A stretch of DNA of 53,270 nt from an uncultured Bacteroidales bacterium (GTDB lineage Bacteria > Bacteroidota > Bacteroidia > Bacteroidales > UBA932), in NCBI GenBank assembly GCA_944326235.1, contig CALVDH010000021.1, forward strand, positions 1 to 53,270, in the 5' to 3' direction. Below the pieces are notes generated by a model. The model saw only the letters and a program-made list of their open reading frames with translations. It did no database searches and was not told the DNA's origin. Shown here one piece after another: positions 34,643 through 42,659 of the stretch. Numbering within the stretch: position 1 is the first letter of the stretch; each line of letters begins with the position of its first letter. Position numbers and translations under genes: made by a program.

Positions 34643-36184
34643 ATGAATATTACACTAGTAGTTATTTTATTAGTCGCCGTTGCCGTTGTGGCTGTGACAG
34701 TGACTGTTCTGGTCGTAAACACGGCACGCAGGAAACAGGCGGACAAGATTATAAAGGAAGCCGAGCTCGAAGGTGAGAACATCAAGAAGGAGAAGATCTT
34801 CCAGGCAAAGGAGAAGTTTCTCCAGCTCAAGGGCGAGCACGAGCGTTACATCAACGAGAAGAACCAGCAGATCCAGCAGACAGAGAACAAGCTGAAACAG
34901 CGTGAGATGCAGATGAAGCAGCAGTTCTCGGACCTTCAGCGCAGGCAGGCTGAGAACGAGACCGCCCGTGAGAATCTGAAGGCGCAGTCCGACATGCTCA
35001 ACCGCAAGGCCGAGGAATATGACAGGCTGCACAGGGAGGCCGTCGAGAAGATAGAGAATATCGCCGGTATGTCTGCGGCGGAGGCCAAGGAGATGCTGAT
35101 AGAGACCATGAAGGAGGAGGCCAAGACTCAGGCGATGTCCTATATCAACGATGTGATGGACGAGGCCAGGATGAATGCGGCCAAGGAGGCAAAAAGGATA
35201 GTCATCAACACCATTCAGAGAGTAGCGCCCGAGACGGCCATCGAGAATGCCGTTACCGTGTTCAACATCGAGAATGACGAGATGAAGGGCCGTATCATCG
35301 GCCGTGAGGGCCGCAATATCCGCGCGCTGGAAGCGGCGACTGGAGTCGAGATCGTGGTGGACGATACGCCCGAGGCCATTCTGCTTTCCGCTTTCGACCC
35401 TGTCCGCAGGGAGGTGGCCCGCCTGGCGCTTCACCAGCTGGTGACCGACGGACGTATCCATCCGGCCCGTATCGAGGAAGTGGTGGAGAAAGTGCGCAAG
35501 CAGCTTGAGGACGAGATAATGGAGACAGGAAAGCGGACCTGCATAGACCTGGGTATCCATGGTCTTCATGCAGAGCTTGTCCGGTTGGTCGGCAGGATGA
35601 AATACCGCTCGTCGTACGGCCAGAACCTGCTCCAGCACTCCCGCGAGGTGGCCAATATCTGTGCGACTATGGCCGCAGAGCTCGGTCTCAATCCCAAGCT
35701 GGCCAAGCGTGCCGGTCTGCTGCACGATATAGGCAAGGTGTCCGAAGAGGATTCGGAACTGCCTCACGCAATCCTCGGTATGAAGATTGCCGAAAAATAT
35801 AAGGAGAAGCCGGAGGTATGCAATGCCATCGGAGCCCATCATGAGGAGGTGGAGATGCTGTCTCTGATCTCCCCGATAGTGCTGGTAGGAGACGCCATAT
35901 CCGGTGCCCGTCCCGGCGCCCGCCGCGAGGTGATAGAGTCCTACATCAAGAGGCTGAAGGATATGGAGGCCATAGCACTCTCTTATCCCGGTGTCACCAA
36001 GACATACGCTATCCAGGCCGGCCGTGAGCTCAGGGTTATCGTGGGAGCCGACCAGGTGTCCGACGCTGAGTCCGAGATGCTGTCCAACGAGATAGCCAGG
36101 AAGATTCAGAATGAGATGGTATATCCCGGTCAGGTGAAGATAACCGTGATCCGCGAGACCCGATCAGTGGCCTTCGCCAAGTAG
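34643..36184 (+). CDS. rny: Ribonuclease Y
   Basis: 513 residues. An N-terminal membrane helix (about 4-27), a long charged coiled coil (30-190), a KH domain with '[20 protein letters not shown]', and an HD domain with '[14 protein letters not shown]' and '[12 protein letters not shown]', in the order typical for RNase Y. It starts mRNA decay at the inner membrane. The gene follows the 6S RNA by about 70 bp and precedes a small lipoprotein gene by 2 bp. Confidence 0.97.
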   Translation: MNITLVVILLVAVAVVAVTVTVLVVNTARRKQADKIIKEAELEGENIKKEKIFQAKEKFLQLKGEHERYINEKNQQIQQTENKLKQREMQMKQQFSDLQRRQAENETARENLKAQSDMLNRKAEEYDRLHREAVEKIENIAGMSAAEAKEMLIETMKEEAKTQAMSYINDVMDEARMNAAKEAKRIVINTIQRVAPETAIENAVTVFNIENDEMKGRIIGREGRNIRALEAATGVEIVVDDTPEAILLSAFDPVRREVARLALHQLVTDGRIHPARIEEVVEKVRKQLEDEIMETGKRTCIDLGIHGLHAELVRLVGRMKYRSSYGQNLLQHSREVANICATMAAELGLNPKLAKRAGLLHDIGKVSEEDSELPHAILGMKIAEKYKEKPEVCNAIGAHHEEVEMLSLISPIVLVGDAISGARPGARREVIESYIKRLKDMEAIALSYPGVTKTYAIQAGRELRVIVGADQVSDAESEMLSNEIARKIQNEMVYPGQVKITVIRETRSVAFAK

Positions 36185-36186
36185 TT

Positions 36187-36675
36187 ATGAGGCGGGTATA
36201 CGGTTTTGCCGGATTAGTGCTGCTGGCTGCATGCCTGACTGTGTCATGCGGCAAGATGTGGAGAATCGATCCGCCGGAAGTGCTCAGCGGCTCCGTCTGG
36301 AAGGGGACCAATGATGCCCGAGGTGATGTATTGTACTTCTGCTATTATGACTCAGAAGTGACGTCATACGAGGCGAAGACCAAGAAGACAGGAACAAAGG
36401 AGGACGGAAAGGTCGATCTTTATTTCATCACCGGGGCAGATACGGTGAAGTATACCGGAACCTTTACCTATTACCGGTATCCCGCATATTATGTCGTGGA
36501 GATATACGGTGACGTCAGCCTGACCCTGAAGGATACAGAGACGGGAGTGACCCGGGAAGGATCTATGAAACATTCGGATACGCACTTCTATTTCCACTTC
36601 CGGGATGAGCAGCGGGGCTATCCGACTCTGGAATATACCGGAGATATGTCAGTCATCGACAGTTTACGGAAATAA
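36187..36675 (+). CDS. Small lipoprotein of unknown function
   Basis: 162 residues with a lipobox in 'LLAACLTVSCGKMW'. The mature part is rich in beta-strand-like segments: 'LSGSVWKGTNDARGDVLYF', 'DTVKYTGTFTYYRYPAYYVV' and 'THFYFHFRDEQRGYPTL'. This resembles small lipocalin-like lipoproteins of Bacteroidales that begin with a 'LxGxVWxG' strand, but the family cannot be named with confidence. It overlaps the 3' end of umuC by 23 bp in convergent orientation. Confidence 0.75.
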   Translation: MRRVYGFAGLVLLAACLTVSCGKMWRIDPPEVLSGSVWKGTNDARGDVLYFCYYDSEVTSYEAKTKKTGTKEDGKVDLYFITGADTVKYTGTFTYYRYPAYYVVEIYGDVSLTLKDTETGVTREGSMKHSDTHFYFHFRDEQRGYPTLEYTGDMSVIDSLRK

Positions 36676-37924
36676 TATCGTTCCAGTCAGTAGTATAACA
36701 GGGAGACAGGTGCTCCCTGTTCATTTTTATACCCTCCAGGGACTGGGAGGCTACTCCTATGGTGTTGCGCCCCTCCTTCCGGTTGATGCTGTCCATGACG
36801 CTCATCAGGCGGGAGTGCCGCTCGCGGTCCACGTTGTCGAAGAATGAGAGCTGGACCTTGTCTGCGGGGATGATGTCTCCCAGCATGACTCCTGCCCGTT
36901 TGTAGCCGTATCCGTCTCTGTACATTTCCCGGGTGGTGCGCATGACGGCGGTATTGATTTCAAGTGTGCTGTCGGTGTCTGTCGGGAACTGAACCATACG
37001 GCTCTCGAACTGTTCGCGGGTGCTGTCGCGGTGGAAGCGGTTGGTCATGATGAATACGGTGACATTGCCGCAGCAGGAGTTCTGTTTCCGCAGTTTTTCC
37101 ACGGCCATGGAGCAGAACATGGATACCTGGGCAGAGAGTTCGTCCAGGTCTGTAATCTCCTTGGCGAATGTCCTGGAGATCATTATCTGTTTTTTCGCCT
37201 GAGCGGTGTCCTCGAAGCTGATGCAGGGGATACCGTGGAGTTCCTGCCATGTCCGGACTCCGCCGATGCCCATCTCCGCGTTGACCCAGGACTCGTCCCG
37301 GGTGTAGAAGTCCCAGGCGGTGCTCATCCCGAAATAGCCCTTGAACCGCTTGGTGTAGCGGCGGCCGATGCCCCAGATGTCCTCTATCGGGAATTTTTTC
37401 AGGACTTTCTCCACATCCTGCTGCCGGTACATCCAGCATCCGCCTCTTGTAGCCGGGTACTGCTTGCAGAGCTTCGAGGCTATTTTCGCCAGGGTCTTGG
37501 TGGGGGAGACGCCTACGCTTACGGGGATTCCGGTGCACCGGCGGCATTCCCTTGATACTGTCTTGGCCCAGAGGTCGAAGTCTGTGTCCGGACTCAGGCC
37601 GGTCAGGTCGATGAAGGACTCGTCTATGGAGTAGACCTCGATGGCCGGGGCGAAGCGGGAGAGGGTCTGCTGGACGCGGCGGGACATGTCGCCGTATAGG
37701 GCGAAGTTGGAGGAAAATACGGTGACGGCTCCGGACTCTATGAGGGGGCGGAACTCGAACATCGGCTGACCCATCTTGATGCCGAGGCGCTTGGCCTCGT
37801 TGGAGCGGGCTATGGCGCAGCCGTCGTTGTTGGAGAGTACGACTACGGGCCTGCCCTCGAGGTCGGGCCGGAAGACCCGCTCGCAGCTGACGAAGAAGTT
37901 GTTGCAGTCGGCCAGGGCGTACAT
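36653..37924 (-). CDS. umuC: Y-family DNA polymerase V subunit UmuC
   Basis: 423 residues. Catalytic palm motifs: 'MYALADCNNFFVSCERVFRP' (metal-binding Asp6), 'VVVLSNNDGCAIARSNEAKR' and 'IEVYSIDESFIDLTG' (Asp-Glu pair). Helix-hairpin-helix 'FPIEDIWGIGRRYTKRF' and little-finger domain follow. The C-terminal 'REHLSPCYTTDWNDI' is typical of UmuC-type and not DinB-type polymerases. It performs mutagenic lesion bypass. It lies 5 bp after umuD. Confidence 0.95.
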   Translation of the reverse strand: MYALADCNNFFVSCERVFRPDLEGRPVVVLSNNDGCAIARSNEAKRLGIKMGQPMFEFRPLIESGAVTVFSSNFALYGDMSRRVQQTLSRFAPAIEVYSIDESFIDLTGLSPDTDFDLWAKTVSRECRRCTGIPVSVGVSPTKTLAKIASKLCKQYPATRGGCWMYRQQDVEKVLKKFPIEDIWGIGRRYTKRFKGYFGMSTAWDFYTRDESWVNAEMGIGGVRTWQELHGIPCISFEDTAQAKKQIMISRTFAKEITDLDELSAQVSMFCSMAVEKLRKQNSCCGNVTVFIMTNRFHRDSTREQFESRMVQFPTDTDSTLEINTAVMRTTREMYRDGYGYKRAGVMLGDIIPADKVQLSFFDNVDRERHSRLMSVMDSINRKEGRNTIGVASQSLEGIKMNREHLSPCYTTDWNDIISVNCR

Positions 37925-37929
37925 GGCCG

Positions 37930-38352
37930 TCAGACTTTCTTGATGACGTACCGGACTATCCCCCAGACTGTCAGGTCGTCTCCCTCGCGGATGGTGATGG
38001 CCCGGTATTTAGGGTTGGAGGGCAGCAGGGTGACGCTTCCGTCGTCATGGATGGAGAGCCGCTTGACGGTGAATTCTCCGTTGATGAAGCATACGGCGAT
38101 GGCTCCGTCGCGCGGCTCCTCCGATTTGTCGATGACCAGGATGTCCCCGTCCCGGATGCCGTCGCCCTCCATACTGTCGCCGCTGACGCGGGCGAAGAAG
38201 GTCGAGGCCGGGTTCTTGACGACCAGCCTGTTGATGTCCAGGGCCGTGCCGGGAATGTCCTCCGCGGGGGAGGGGAAGCCGGCGTGGATGGACTCGAAGA
38301 GCTTGATCTCCGGTCTTTCCTTGGGTGTGGGGCTGTCTGGCGTGCTGTTCAT
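37930..38352 (-). CDS. umuD: UmuD-like S24 self-cleaving peptidase
   Basis: 140 residues. The self-cleavage dipeptide is Ala-Gly in 'ESIHAGFPSPAED', the nucleophile Ser in 'FFARVSGDSMEGDGI' and the base Lys in 'NGEFTVKRLSIHD'. No N-terminal DNA-binding domain, so it is UmuD and not LexA. After RecA-stimulated cleavage, UmuD' pairs with the UmuC encoded next. Confidence 0.95.
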   Translation of the reverse strand: MNSTPDSPTPKERPEIKLFESIHAGFPSPAEDIPGTALDINRLVVKNPASTFFARVSGDSMEGDGIRDGDILVIDKSEEPRDGAIAVCFINGEFTVKRLSIHDDGSVTLLPSNPKYRAITIREGDDLTVWGIVRYVIKKV

Positions 38353-38375
38353 TGCTCTGTCTGAGATACGTTGCT

Positions 38376-38422
38376 TAACTTGTTCGCCGGGATGTGTAAC
38401 TTGCTCCCAGTGATATGTTACA
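38376..38422. promoter_or_regulatory. Repeat-bearing region upstream of umuDC, possible operator
   Basis: TAACTTG occurs at 38376-38382 and again at 38397-38403, exactly 21 bp apart. TGTAAC at 38395-38400 and GTTACA at 38417-38422 form an inverted repeat with 16 bp between. The gap between umuD and the upstream thioesterase is 103 bp. A damage-response repressor could bind here; the consensus for this lineage is not known to me. Confidence 0.35.
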
Positions 38423-38455
38423 GGAGTTCGGTCGGGAAACTGCCCTCCGGATGTG

Positions 38456-38842
38456 CTACTGAATCTTAGCCAGGAACTTGTCCACTTTAATGATGAAGCG
38501 CTCGTGGGTGCCGTTCGCTATCTCGCCCTTGGAGTCCCGGGCGGTCACGTCGAAGACCAGACGGCGGCCGTCGATCTCCTTGAGTGTAGCTGTTGCGGTG
38601 ATGGTCTCTCCTATGGGGGATGCCTTGATGTGGGCGATGTCAATCCTGGTGCCTACGGTAGAGAGTCCCTCTTCGAGCAGCCCGTTGACCGCATAGCAGG
38701 CGGCCATCTCCATATAGGCCACTACGGCCGGTGTTGCGAATACGTCCAGTGCGCCCGAGCCCATGAGGGATGCGCAGTTCTCCTTGCAGACCTTGGTGGT
38801 CGATGTCGCGGAAATTCCTACTTTGATATCTTCTGTTGCCAT
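38456..38842 (-). CDS. Hotdog-fold thioesterase, FlK-like
   Basis: 128 residues. 'GSGALDVFATPAVVAYMEMA' with 'VGTRIDIAHIKASPIGETI' is the pattern of the FlK-like thioesterase group, where a Thr, Glu and His act in acyl-CoA hydrolysis. 'GTHERFIIKVDKFLAKI' closes the hotdog strand. It probably hydrolyses a small acyl-CoA; substrate unknown. It may complement the acyl-CoA enzymes encoded 1-6 kb away. Its promoter borders the tandem array. Confidence 0.85.
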   Translation of the reverse strand: MATEDIKVGISATSTTKVCKENCASLMGSGALDVFATPAVVAYMEMAACYAVNGLLEEGLSTVGTRIDIAHIKASPIGETITATATLKEIDGRRLVFDVTARDSKGEIANGTHERFIIKVDKFLAKIQ

Positions 38843-38866
38843 ATACGTTTTATTTTAAAGTGTGCG

Positions 38867-38874
38867 CAAATTTA
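38867..38874 (-). promoter_or_regulatory. -7 element (TAAATTTG) for the thioesterase gene
   Basis: Minus-strand TAAATTTG matches TAnnTTTG and lies 25 bp before the ATG. The -33 position would fall at about 38895, exactly where the first unit of the tandem array begins. Confidence 0.5.
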
Positions 38875-38894
38875 TAAAAAAACATCACCCCCGA

Positions 38895-39675
38895 TACCAC
38901 AACGGCAGCAAATCCCGCAATTCGGTGCCGTTGCGGAACGGCATCTTCCCCGACGCCCCTGCCACAGCCCTTCTGAGCGGCATCCCTTCTTCGTCCCCTA
39001 CCACAACGGCAGCAAAACCCGCGATTCCCTGCCATTGCGGAACTGCATTTTCCTCGCCACCCATGCCACAGCCCTTCTGAGCGGCATCCCTTCTTCGTCC
39101 CCTACCACAACGGCAGCAAAACCCGCGATTCCCTGCCATTGCGGAACTGCATCTTCCCCGACACCCATGCCACAGCCCTTATGAGCGGCATCCCTCTTCC
39201 GTGCCCCTACCACAACGGCAGCAAAACACGCAATTCTCTGCCGTTGTGGAACAGCATTTTCCTCGCCACCCATTCTACAGCCCTTCTGAGCGGCATACCA
39301 CTTCCGTGCCCTTACCACAACGGCAGCAAAACCCGCGATTCGGTGCCGTTGCGGAACAGCCTTTTCCCAGTCTCCCCTGCAGCAGCCCTTCTGAGCGGCA
39401 TACCACTTCCGTGCCCTCACCACAATGGCAGCAAAACCCGCGATTCGGTGCCGTTGCGGAACTGCATTTTCCTCGCCACCCCTGCCACAGCCCTTCTGAG
39501 CGGCATCCCTCTTCCGTGCCCTTACCACAACGGCAGCAAATCCCGCAATTCTCTGCCGTTGCGGAACGGCATCTTCCTCGCCACCCCTGCCACAGCCCTT
39601 CTGAGCGGCATCTCTTCTCCGTCCTCCTACCACAACGGCAGCAAATCCAGCAATTCCCTGCCATTGCGAGATGCT
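38895..39675. repeat. Tandem array of 104-105-bp units (about 7.5 copies)
   Basis: Unit starts (TACCACAACGGCAGCAAA or close variant) lie at 38895, 38999, 39103, 39208, 39313, 39418, 39523 and 39628; the last unit stops after about 48 bp. The first two periods are 104 bp and the rest 105 bp. Each unit is conserved along its whole length. It contains a hairpin whose arms are CCACAACGGCA and TGCCGTTGCGG (perfect in the 39208 copy) and a constant segment GCCACAGCCCTTCTGAGCGG. Because 105 is divisible by 3, long open frames occur on both strands by chance. It lies between the thioesterase and korC, with no gene inside that I can support. Confidence 0.93.
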
Positions 39676-39692
39676 TGATAAAAAATAGGGTA

Positions 39693-39746
39693 GTCAAAAT
39701 TTTTGACCAGCTTAGGAGGTTATTTGCAATCAAATTTTTTGATCGC
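39693..39746. promoter_or_regulatory. Pair of similar AT-rich palindromes
   Basis: GTCAAAA-T-TTTTGAC at 39693-39707 is a perfect 7-bp dyad, and GCAATCAAA-TTT-TTTGATCGC at 39726-39746 is a dyad with one mismatch. Both share TCAAA(A/T)TTTTTGA, with centres about 36 bp apart. They lie between the tandem array and the kor terminator. They may be operators or small hairpins; no adjacent gene starts here, so their target is unclear. Confidence 0.3.
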
Positions 39747-39770
39747 AAGCAGTCGGAGGAGCCGGAAATG

Positions 39771-39805
39771 AAAAATCCGGCGGAGAGCGGTGTCTCTGCC
39801 GGATT
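39771..39805 (-). terminator. Rho-independent terminator of the kor operon
   Basis: On the minus strand AATCCGGC at 39805-39798 pairs with GCCGGATT at 39781-39774, with a further GAGA/TCTC helix inside, followed by a T5 run (39775-39771). It is 25 bp after the gamma-subunit stop. Confidence 0.85.
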
Positions 39806-39830
39806 CTTCAATGTTTGCGCGGGAGGGCGG

Positions 39831-40376
39831 TTAGCGGACCTTTACGGCGGCTTCCATGCCGACCTTGATGGCCTGCTCGTTCATCGGGATGAGGTTGTGG
39901 TGACGGGGAGGGAGGGACTTTTTCAGTCCGGCTGTCACGTTCTCCATCTTGACGATGGGCTTAACCTTCAGGAAGGCTCCGAGGACGATCATGTTGTAGG
40001 CCTTGGCGTTGCCCATCTTGGCGGCCTCGTCGGCGGCGTCGATCTTGTAGATCTGGATGTCGGTACGGGTCGGGTGGTGGGTGATGCCGTTGGGGTCATA
40101 GACGAGCAGTCCGCCGGGCTTGATGCGCGACTCGAACTTGTCGAGGGACTGCTGGTTGAGGATGATGGCGGTGTCGAACTTGCTCAGGATAGGAGAGCTG
40201 ATCTTCTTGTCGCTGAGGATGACGCTCACGTTGCAGGTACCGCCTCGCATTTCAGGACCATATGAAGGCATCCATGCCACTTCCTGGTCCTGCATGATAC
40301 CGGAGTAGGCCAGAATCTTGCCCATGGAGAGGACTCCCTGTCCTCCGAATCCTGCTATGATGATTTCTTCTTTCAT
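39831..40376 (-). CDS. 2-oxoacid:ferredoxin oxidoreductase, gamma subunit
   Basis: 181 residues. 'IIIAGFGGQGVLSMGKILAY' is the N-terminal signature of gamma subunits of 2-oxoacid oxidoreductases, followed by 'SYGPEMRGGTCNVSVILSD', the conserved YGPxxRGG motif. The complex oxidises 2-oxoacids with CoA to acyl-CoA, CO2 and reduced ferredoxin. It is the last gene of the operon, separated from the beta gene by a 185-bp spacer containing a large hairpin. Confidence 0.93.
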   Translation of the reverse strand: MKEEIIIAGFGGQGVLSMGKILAYSGIMQDQEVAWMPSYGPEMRGGTCNVSVILSDKKISSPILSKFDTAIILNQQSLDKFESRIKPGGLLVYDPNGITHHPTRTDIQIYKIDAADEAAKMGNAKAYNMIVLGAFLKVKPIVKMENVTAGLKKSLPPRHHNLIPMNEQAIKVGMEAAVKVR

Positions 40377-40442
40377 ATTTCTGTCTAAATTTTGTAGTAT
40401 TTTAAATTATGATCTCAGTATCTTGTGTACTGCTTTGTCTTT

Positions 40443-40567
40443 CGTTGATTTCCAAAATCTTGTGAAATGCAAGGAACGCGAAAGTCCGAGTACCGGAGTT
40501 TACTTCCGTAAATGAGGATACGAGGACTGAGCAGTGACGCAGCAGTTCGCAAGATTTTAAATCAACG
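40443..40567. repeat. 125-nt inverted-repeat element between kor beta and gamma genes
   Basis: Arms 40443-40466 and 40546-40567 pair as 9 bp plus 14 bp with one 2-nt bulge and one G-T pair. The interior (about 79 nt) can form a second hairpin with GTCC/GGAC and CGGAGTTTAC/GTAAATG-type pairing near 40485-40526. The right arm overlaps the beta-subunit stop codon. No T run follows on the minus strand, so it is not a standard terminator. It may be an mRNA processing or stability element, or an inserted repetitive element. Confidence 0.75.
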
Positions 40568-41326
40568 GTCCTTCATGTCGCCGAGGGGATAGAAGGGGAA
40601 CATATTCTCCTCCATCCACTTGTTGGCCTCTACGGGAGTGACCTTCCAGCCGGAGTTGCAGGTGCTGACAACCTCTACGAAAGAGGTGCCCTTATGCATC
40701 ATGGAGTTCTCGAATGCCTTGCGGATGGCCTTCTTGGTCTTGCGCACTGCGGCGGGGTTCTGCACGGACTGACGGGTCACGTAGCAGGTGCCCTCCAGCT
40801 GGGCGATGAGCTCGGTAATCTTGAGGGGATAACCGTTGAGCTCGGCCTTACGTCCGTAGGGAGTGGTGGCCGTCACCTGTCCCAGCAGGGTGGTAGGGGC
40901 CATCTGACCTCCGGTCATACCGTAGATAGCGTTGTTGATGAAGATGATGACGATGTTCTCTCCGCGGTTGCAGGCGTGCATTACCTCGGCGGTACCAATG
41001 GAAGCGAGGTCGCCGTCACCCTGGTATGTGAAGACATATTTGTCGGGCATGAGCCTCTTGGTGGCTGTCGCGAGGGCTGGAGCACGTCCGTGAGCGGCCT
41101 GCTGCCAGTCGATGTCCAGGTAGTTGTATGCGAATACGGAGCATCCTACAGGGGATATACCGATGGTCTTGTCCTGGATGCCCATCTCCTCGATAACCTC
41201 AGCGATGATCTTGTGGACTACGCCGTGTGAGCAGCCGGGGCAGTAATGGAGAATATTGTCTTTAAGTACGGGGGTTTTGCCGTAAACCTTGTTCTCAGGT
41301 TTGATTATTTCGTTAATGTCCATCAT
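40562..41326 (-). CDS. 2-oxoacid:ferredoxin oxidoreductase, beta (thiamine-diphosphate) subunit
   Basis: 254 residues. 'HYCPGCSHGVVHKII' with the CPGC motif near the N-terminus, 'ISPVGCSVFAYNYLDIDW', and the ThDP/Mg motif 'TYQGDGDLASIGTAEVMHA' with 'IVIIFINNAIYGMTGGQMAP' are diagnostic. The beta subunit binds ThDP and passes electrons from the 2-oxoacid. Two adjacent ATGs (41326 and 41323) are possible starts. Substrate class (2-oxoglutarate versus branched-chain 2-oxoacids) cannot be settled by eye. Confidence 0.95.
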   Translation of the reverse strand: MMDINEIIKPENKVYGKTPVLKDNILHYCPGCSHGVVHKIIAEVIEEMGIQDKTIGISPVGCSVFAYNYLDIDWQQAAHGRAPALATATKRLMPDKYVFTYQGDGDLASIGTAEVMHACNRGENIVIIFINNAIYGMTGGQMAPTTLLGQVTATTPYGRKAELNGYPLKITELIAQLEGTCYVTRQSVQNPAAVRKTKKAIRKAFENSMMHKGTSFVEVVSTCNSGWKVTPVEANKWMEENMFPFYPLGDMKDR

Positions 41327-41338
41327 AATAGCCTTGTG

Positions 41339-42412
41339 TTACATAGTTTTTTTGAAGACTTCCAGGATCTCCTCGGGGTCAGGAATCATACCGCCCTGAC
41401 GGCCGTAGAAGTTTACAGGGATTCGTCCGTTGACCACCAGTCTGATGTCCTCTACCATCTGACCTGCGTTCAGTTCGAGCGACAGGATGCTCTTTAGCTG
41501 GGGTACGAGTGAGTCAATCTCCTTCTTGGGGAAAGGATAGAGGGTGATGGGGCGCAGCAGACCGAGGCGTATGCCTTCCTCACGTGCCAGCTCCACTACC
41601 TTCTCACCGATACGTGACATACAGCCGAAAGCTACGATGAGATATTCGGCGTCCTCGGCCATGTAGGTGGAGAAGCGGACCTCGTTGGCCTCGATCTCGG
41701 CGTACTTCTTCTGCAGCTTGATGTTGAAGTTCTCCTGAACCTGAGGGTCGAGGGAGAGGGATGTGATGGTGTTGCCGTGACGTCCCTTGCTGCCTATGGT
41801 AGCCCATGAGTCGCACAGGGCGCGGATCTCCTCTTCTGTCCTGCGGGGTTTGGCGGGGCGGAGCTCCACTTTCTCCATCATCTGTCCGATGACACCGTCT
41901 CCGAGGATGATGGCAGGATTGCGGTATTTGAAAGCGAGGTCAAATGCCTCACCCACGAAGTCGTACATGTCCTGAGCCGATGCAGGGGCAAGGACGATGG
42001 GATGATAGTCACCGTGTCCGCCGCCTTTCACAGTCTGGAAGTAGTCTCCCTGGCTGGGCTGGATGGTTCCGAGTCCCGGACCGCCGCGCATTACGTTAAC
42101 TACTACGCAGGGCAGCTCGGCTCCGGCGATGTAGCTGAGTCCCTCGCACATGAGGCTGATTCCGGGACTGGAGGATGAGGTCATGACCTTCTTTCCGCAG
42201 CATGCGCCGCCGTATACCATATTGATGGATGCTGTTTCACTCTCTGCCTGAAGGACAACCATACCTGTGGTCTCCCAGGGCTGTACTTTCATCAGGGTTT
42301 CCATCACTTCCGACTGAGGGGTGATGGGGTATCCGAAGTATCCGTCGCATCCGCAGTCAATGGCTCCGTATGCGATGGCCTCGTTACCTTTCATAAGAAT
42401 CTTTTCTGCCAT
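41339..42412 (-). CDS. vorB: 2-oxoacid:ferredoxin oxidoreductase, alpha subunit (VorB type)
   Basis: 357 residues. 'LMKGNEAIAYGAIDCGCDGY' and 'FGYPITPQSEVMETL' are the start of the alpha pyrimidine-binding domain; 'VMTSSSSPGISLMCEGLSYI' and 'NVMRGGPGLGTIQPSQGDYF' continue it. The C-terminal transketolase-like domain holds 'LLRPITLYPFPKKEIDSLV'. It matches subunits annotated as VorB (3-methyl-2-oxobutanoate dehydrogenase), used for branched-chain amino acid breakdown, although 2-oxoglutarate is also plausible. Confidence 0.93.
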   Translation of the reverse strand: MAEKILMKGNEAIAYGAIDCGCDGYFGYPITPQSEVMETLMKVQPWETTGMVVLQAESETASINMVYGGACCGKKVMTSSSSPGISLMCEGLSYIAGAELPCVVVNVMRGGPGLGTIQPSQGDYFQTVKGGGHGDYHPIVLAPASAQDMYDFVGEAFDLAFKYRNPAIILGDGVIGQMMEKVELRPAKPRRTEEEIRALCDSWATIGSKGRHGNTITSLSLDPQVQENFNIKLQKKYAEIEANEVRFSTYMAEDAEYLIVAFGCMSRIGEKVVELAREEGIRLGLLRPITLYPFPKKEIDSLVPQLKSILSLELNAGQMVEDIRLVVNGRIPVNFYGRQGGMIPDPEEILEVFKKTM

Positions 42413-42423
42413 ATTCTCAAAAT

Positions 42424-42645
42424 TTAGATTTTAACACGATAAACAGTAATAACTGAATCAGGACATACGGTCGCGCAGTTGGCGCAGCCGATGCATTTCT
42501 CGGGATTGACCAGAGAAAGGAAGTTGTAACCCTTGCCGTTGACCTCGTGGGACAGGGCAATGGCTTCGGTGGGGCAGTTTACGACGCATACGCCGCAACC
42601 CTTGCACCTCTCTTTGTCTACTACAATAGCTCCTTGTGTTGCCAT
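42424..42645 (-). CDS. 4Fe-4S ferredoxin subunit of the 2-oxoacid oxidoreductase
   Basis: 73 residues with two CxxCxxCxxxCP clusters, 'CKGCGVCVVNCPTEAI' and 'CIGCANCATVCPDSVI'. It carries electrons from the ThDP site to soluble ferredoxin. 11 bp upstream of the alpha-subunit gene, as usual for the four-subunit form of the complex. Confidence 0.95.
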   Translation of the reverse strand: MATQGAIVVDKERCKGCGVCVVNCPTEAIALSHEVNGKGYNFLSLVNPEKCIGCANCATVCPDSVITVYRVKI

Positions 42646-42659
42646 AAAATTAGTGTTTG

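Noticed and set aside
38895..39675. CRISPR array
   Set aside because: The unit is conserved along all 104-105 bp, with no short repeat and variable spacer pattern, and no cas genes are nearby.
38998..39678. Long repetitive ORFs on both strands inside the array
   Set aside because: They arise because 105 is a multiple of 3, are broken by the 104-bp periods, exist on both strands at once, and have no start signal or recognisable fold.
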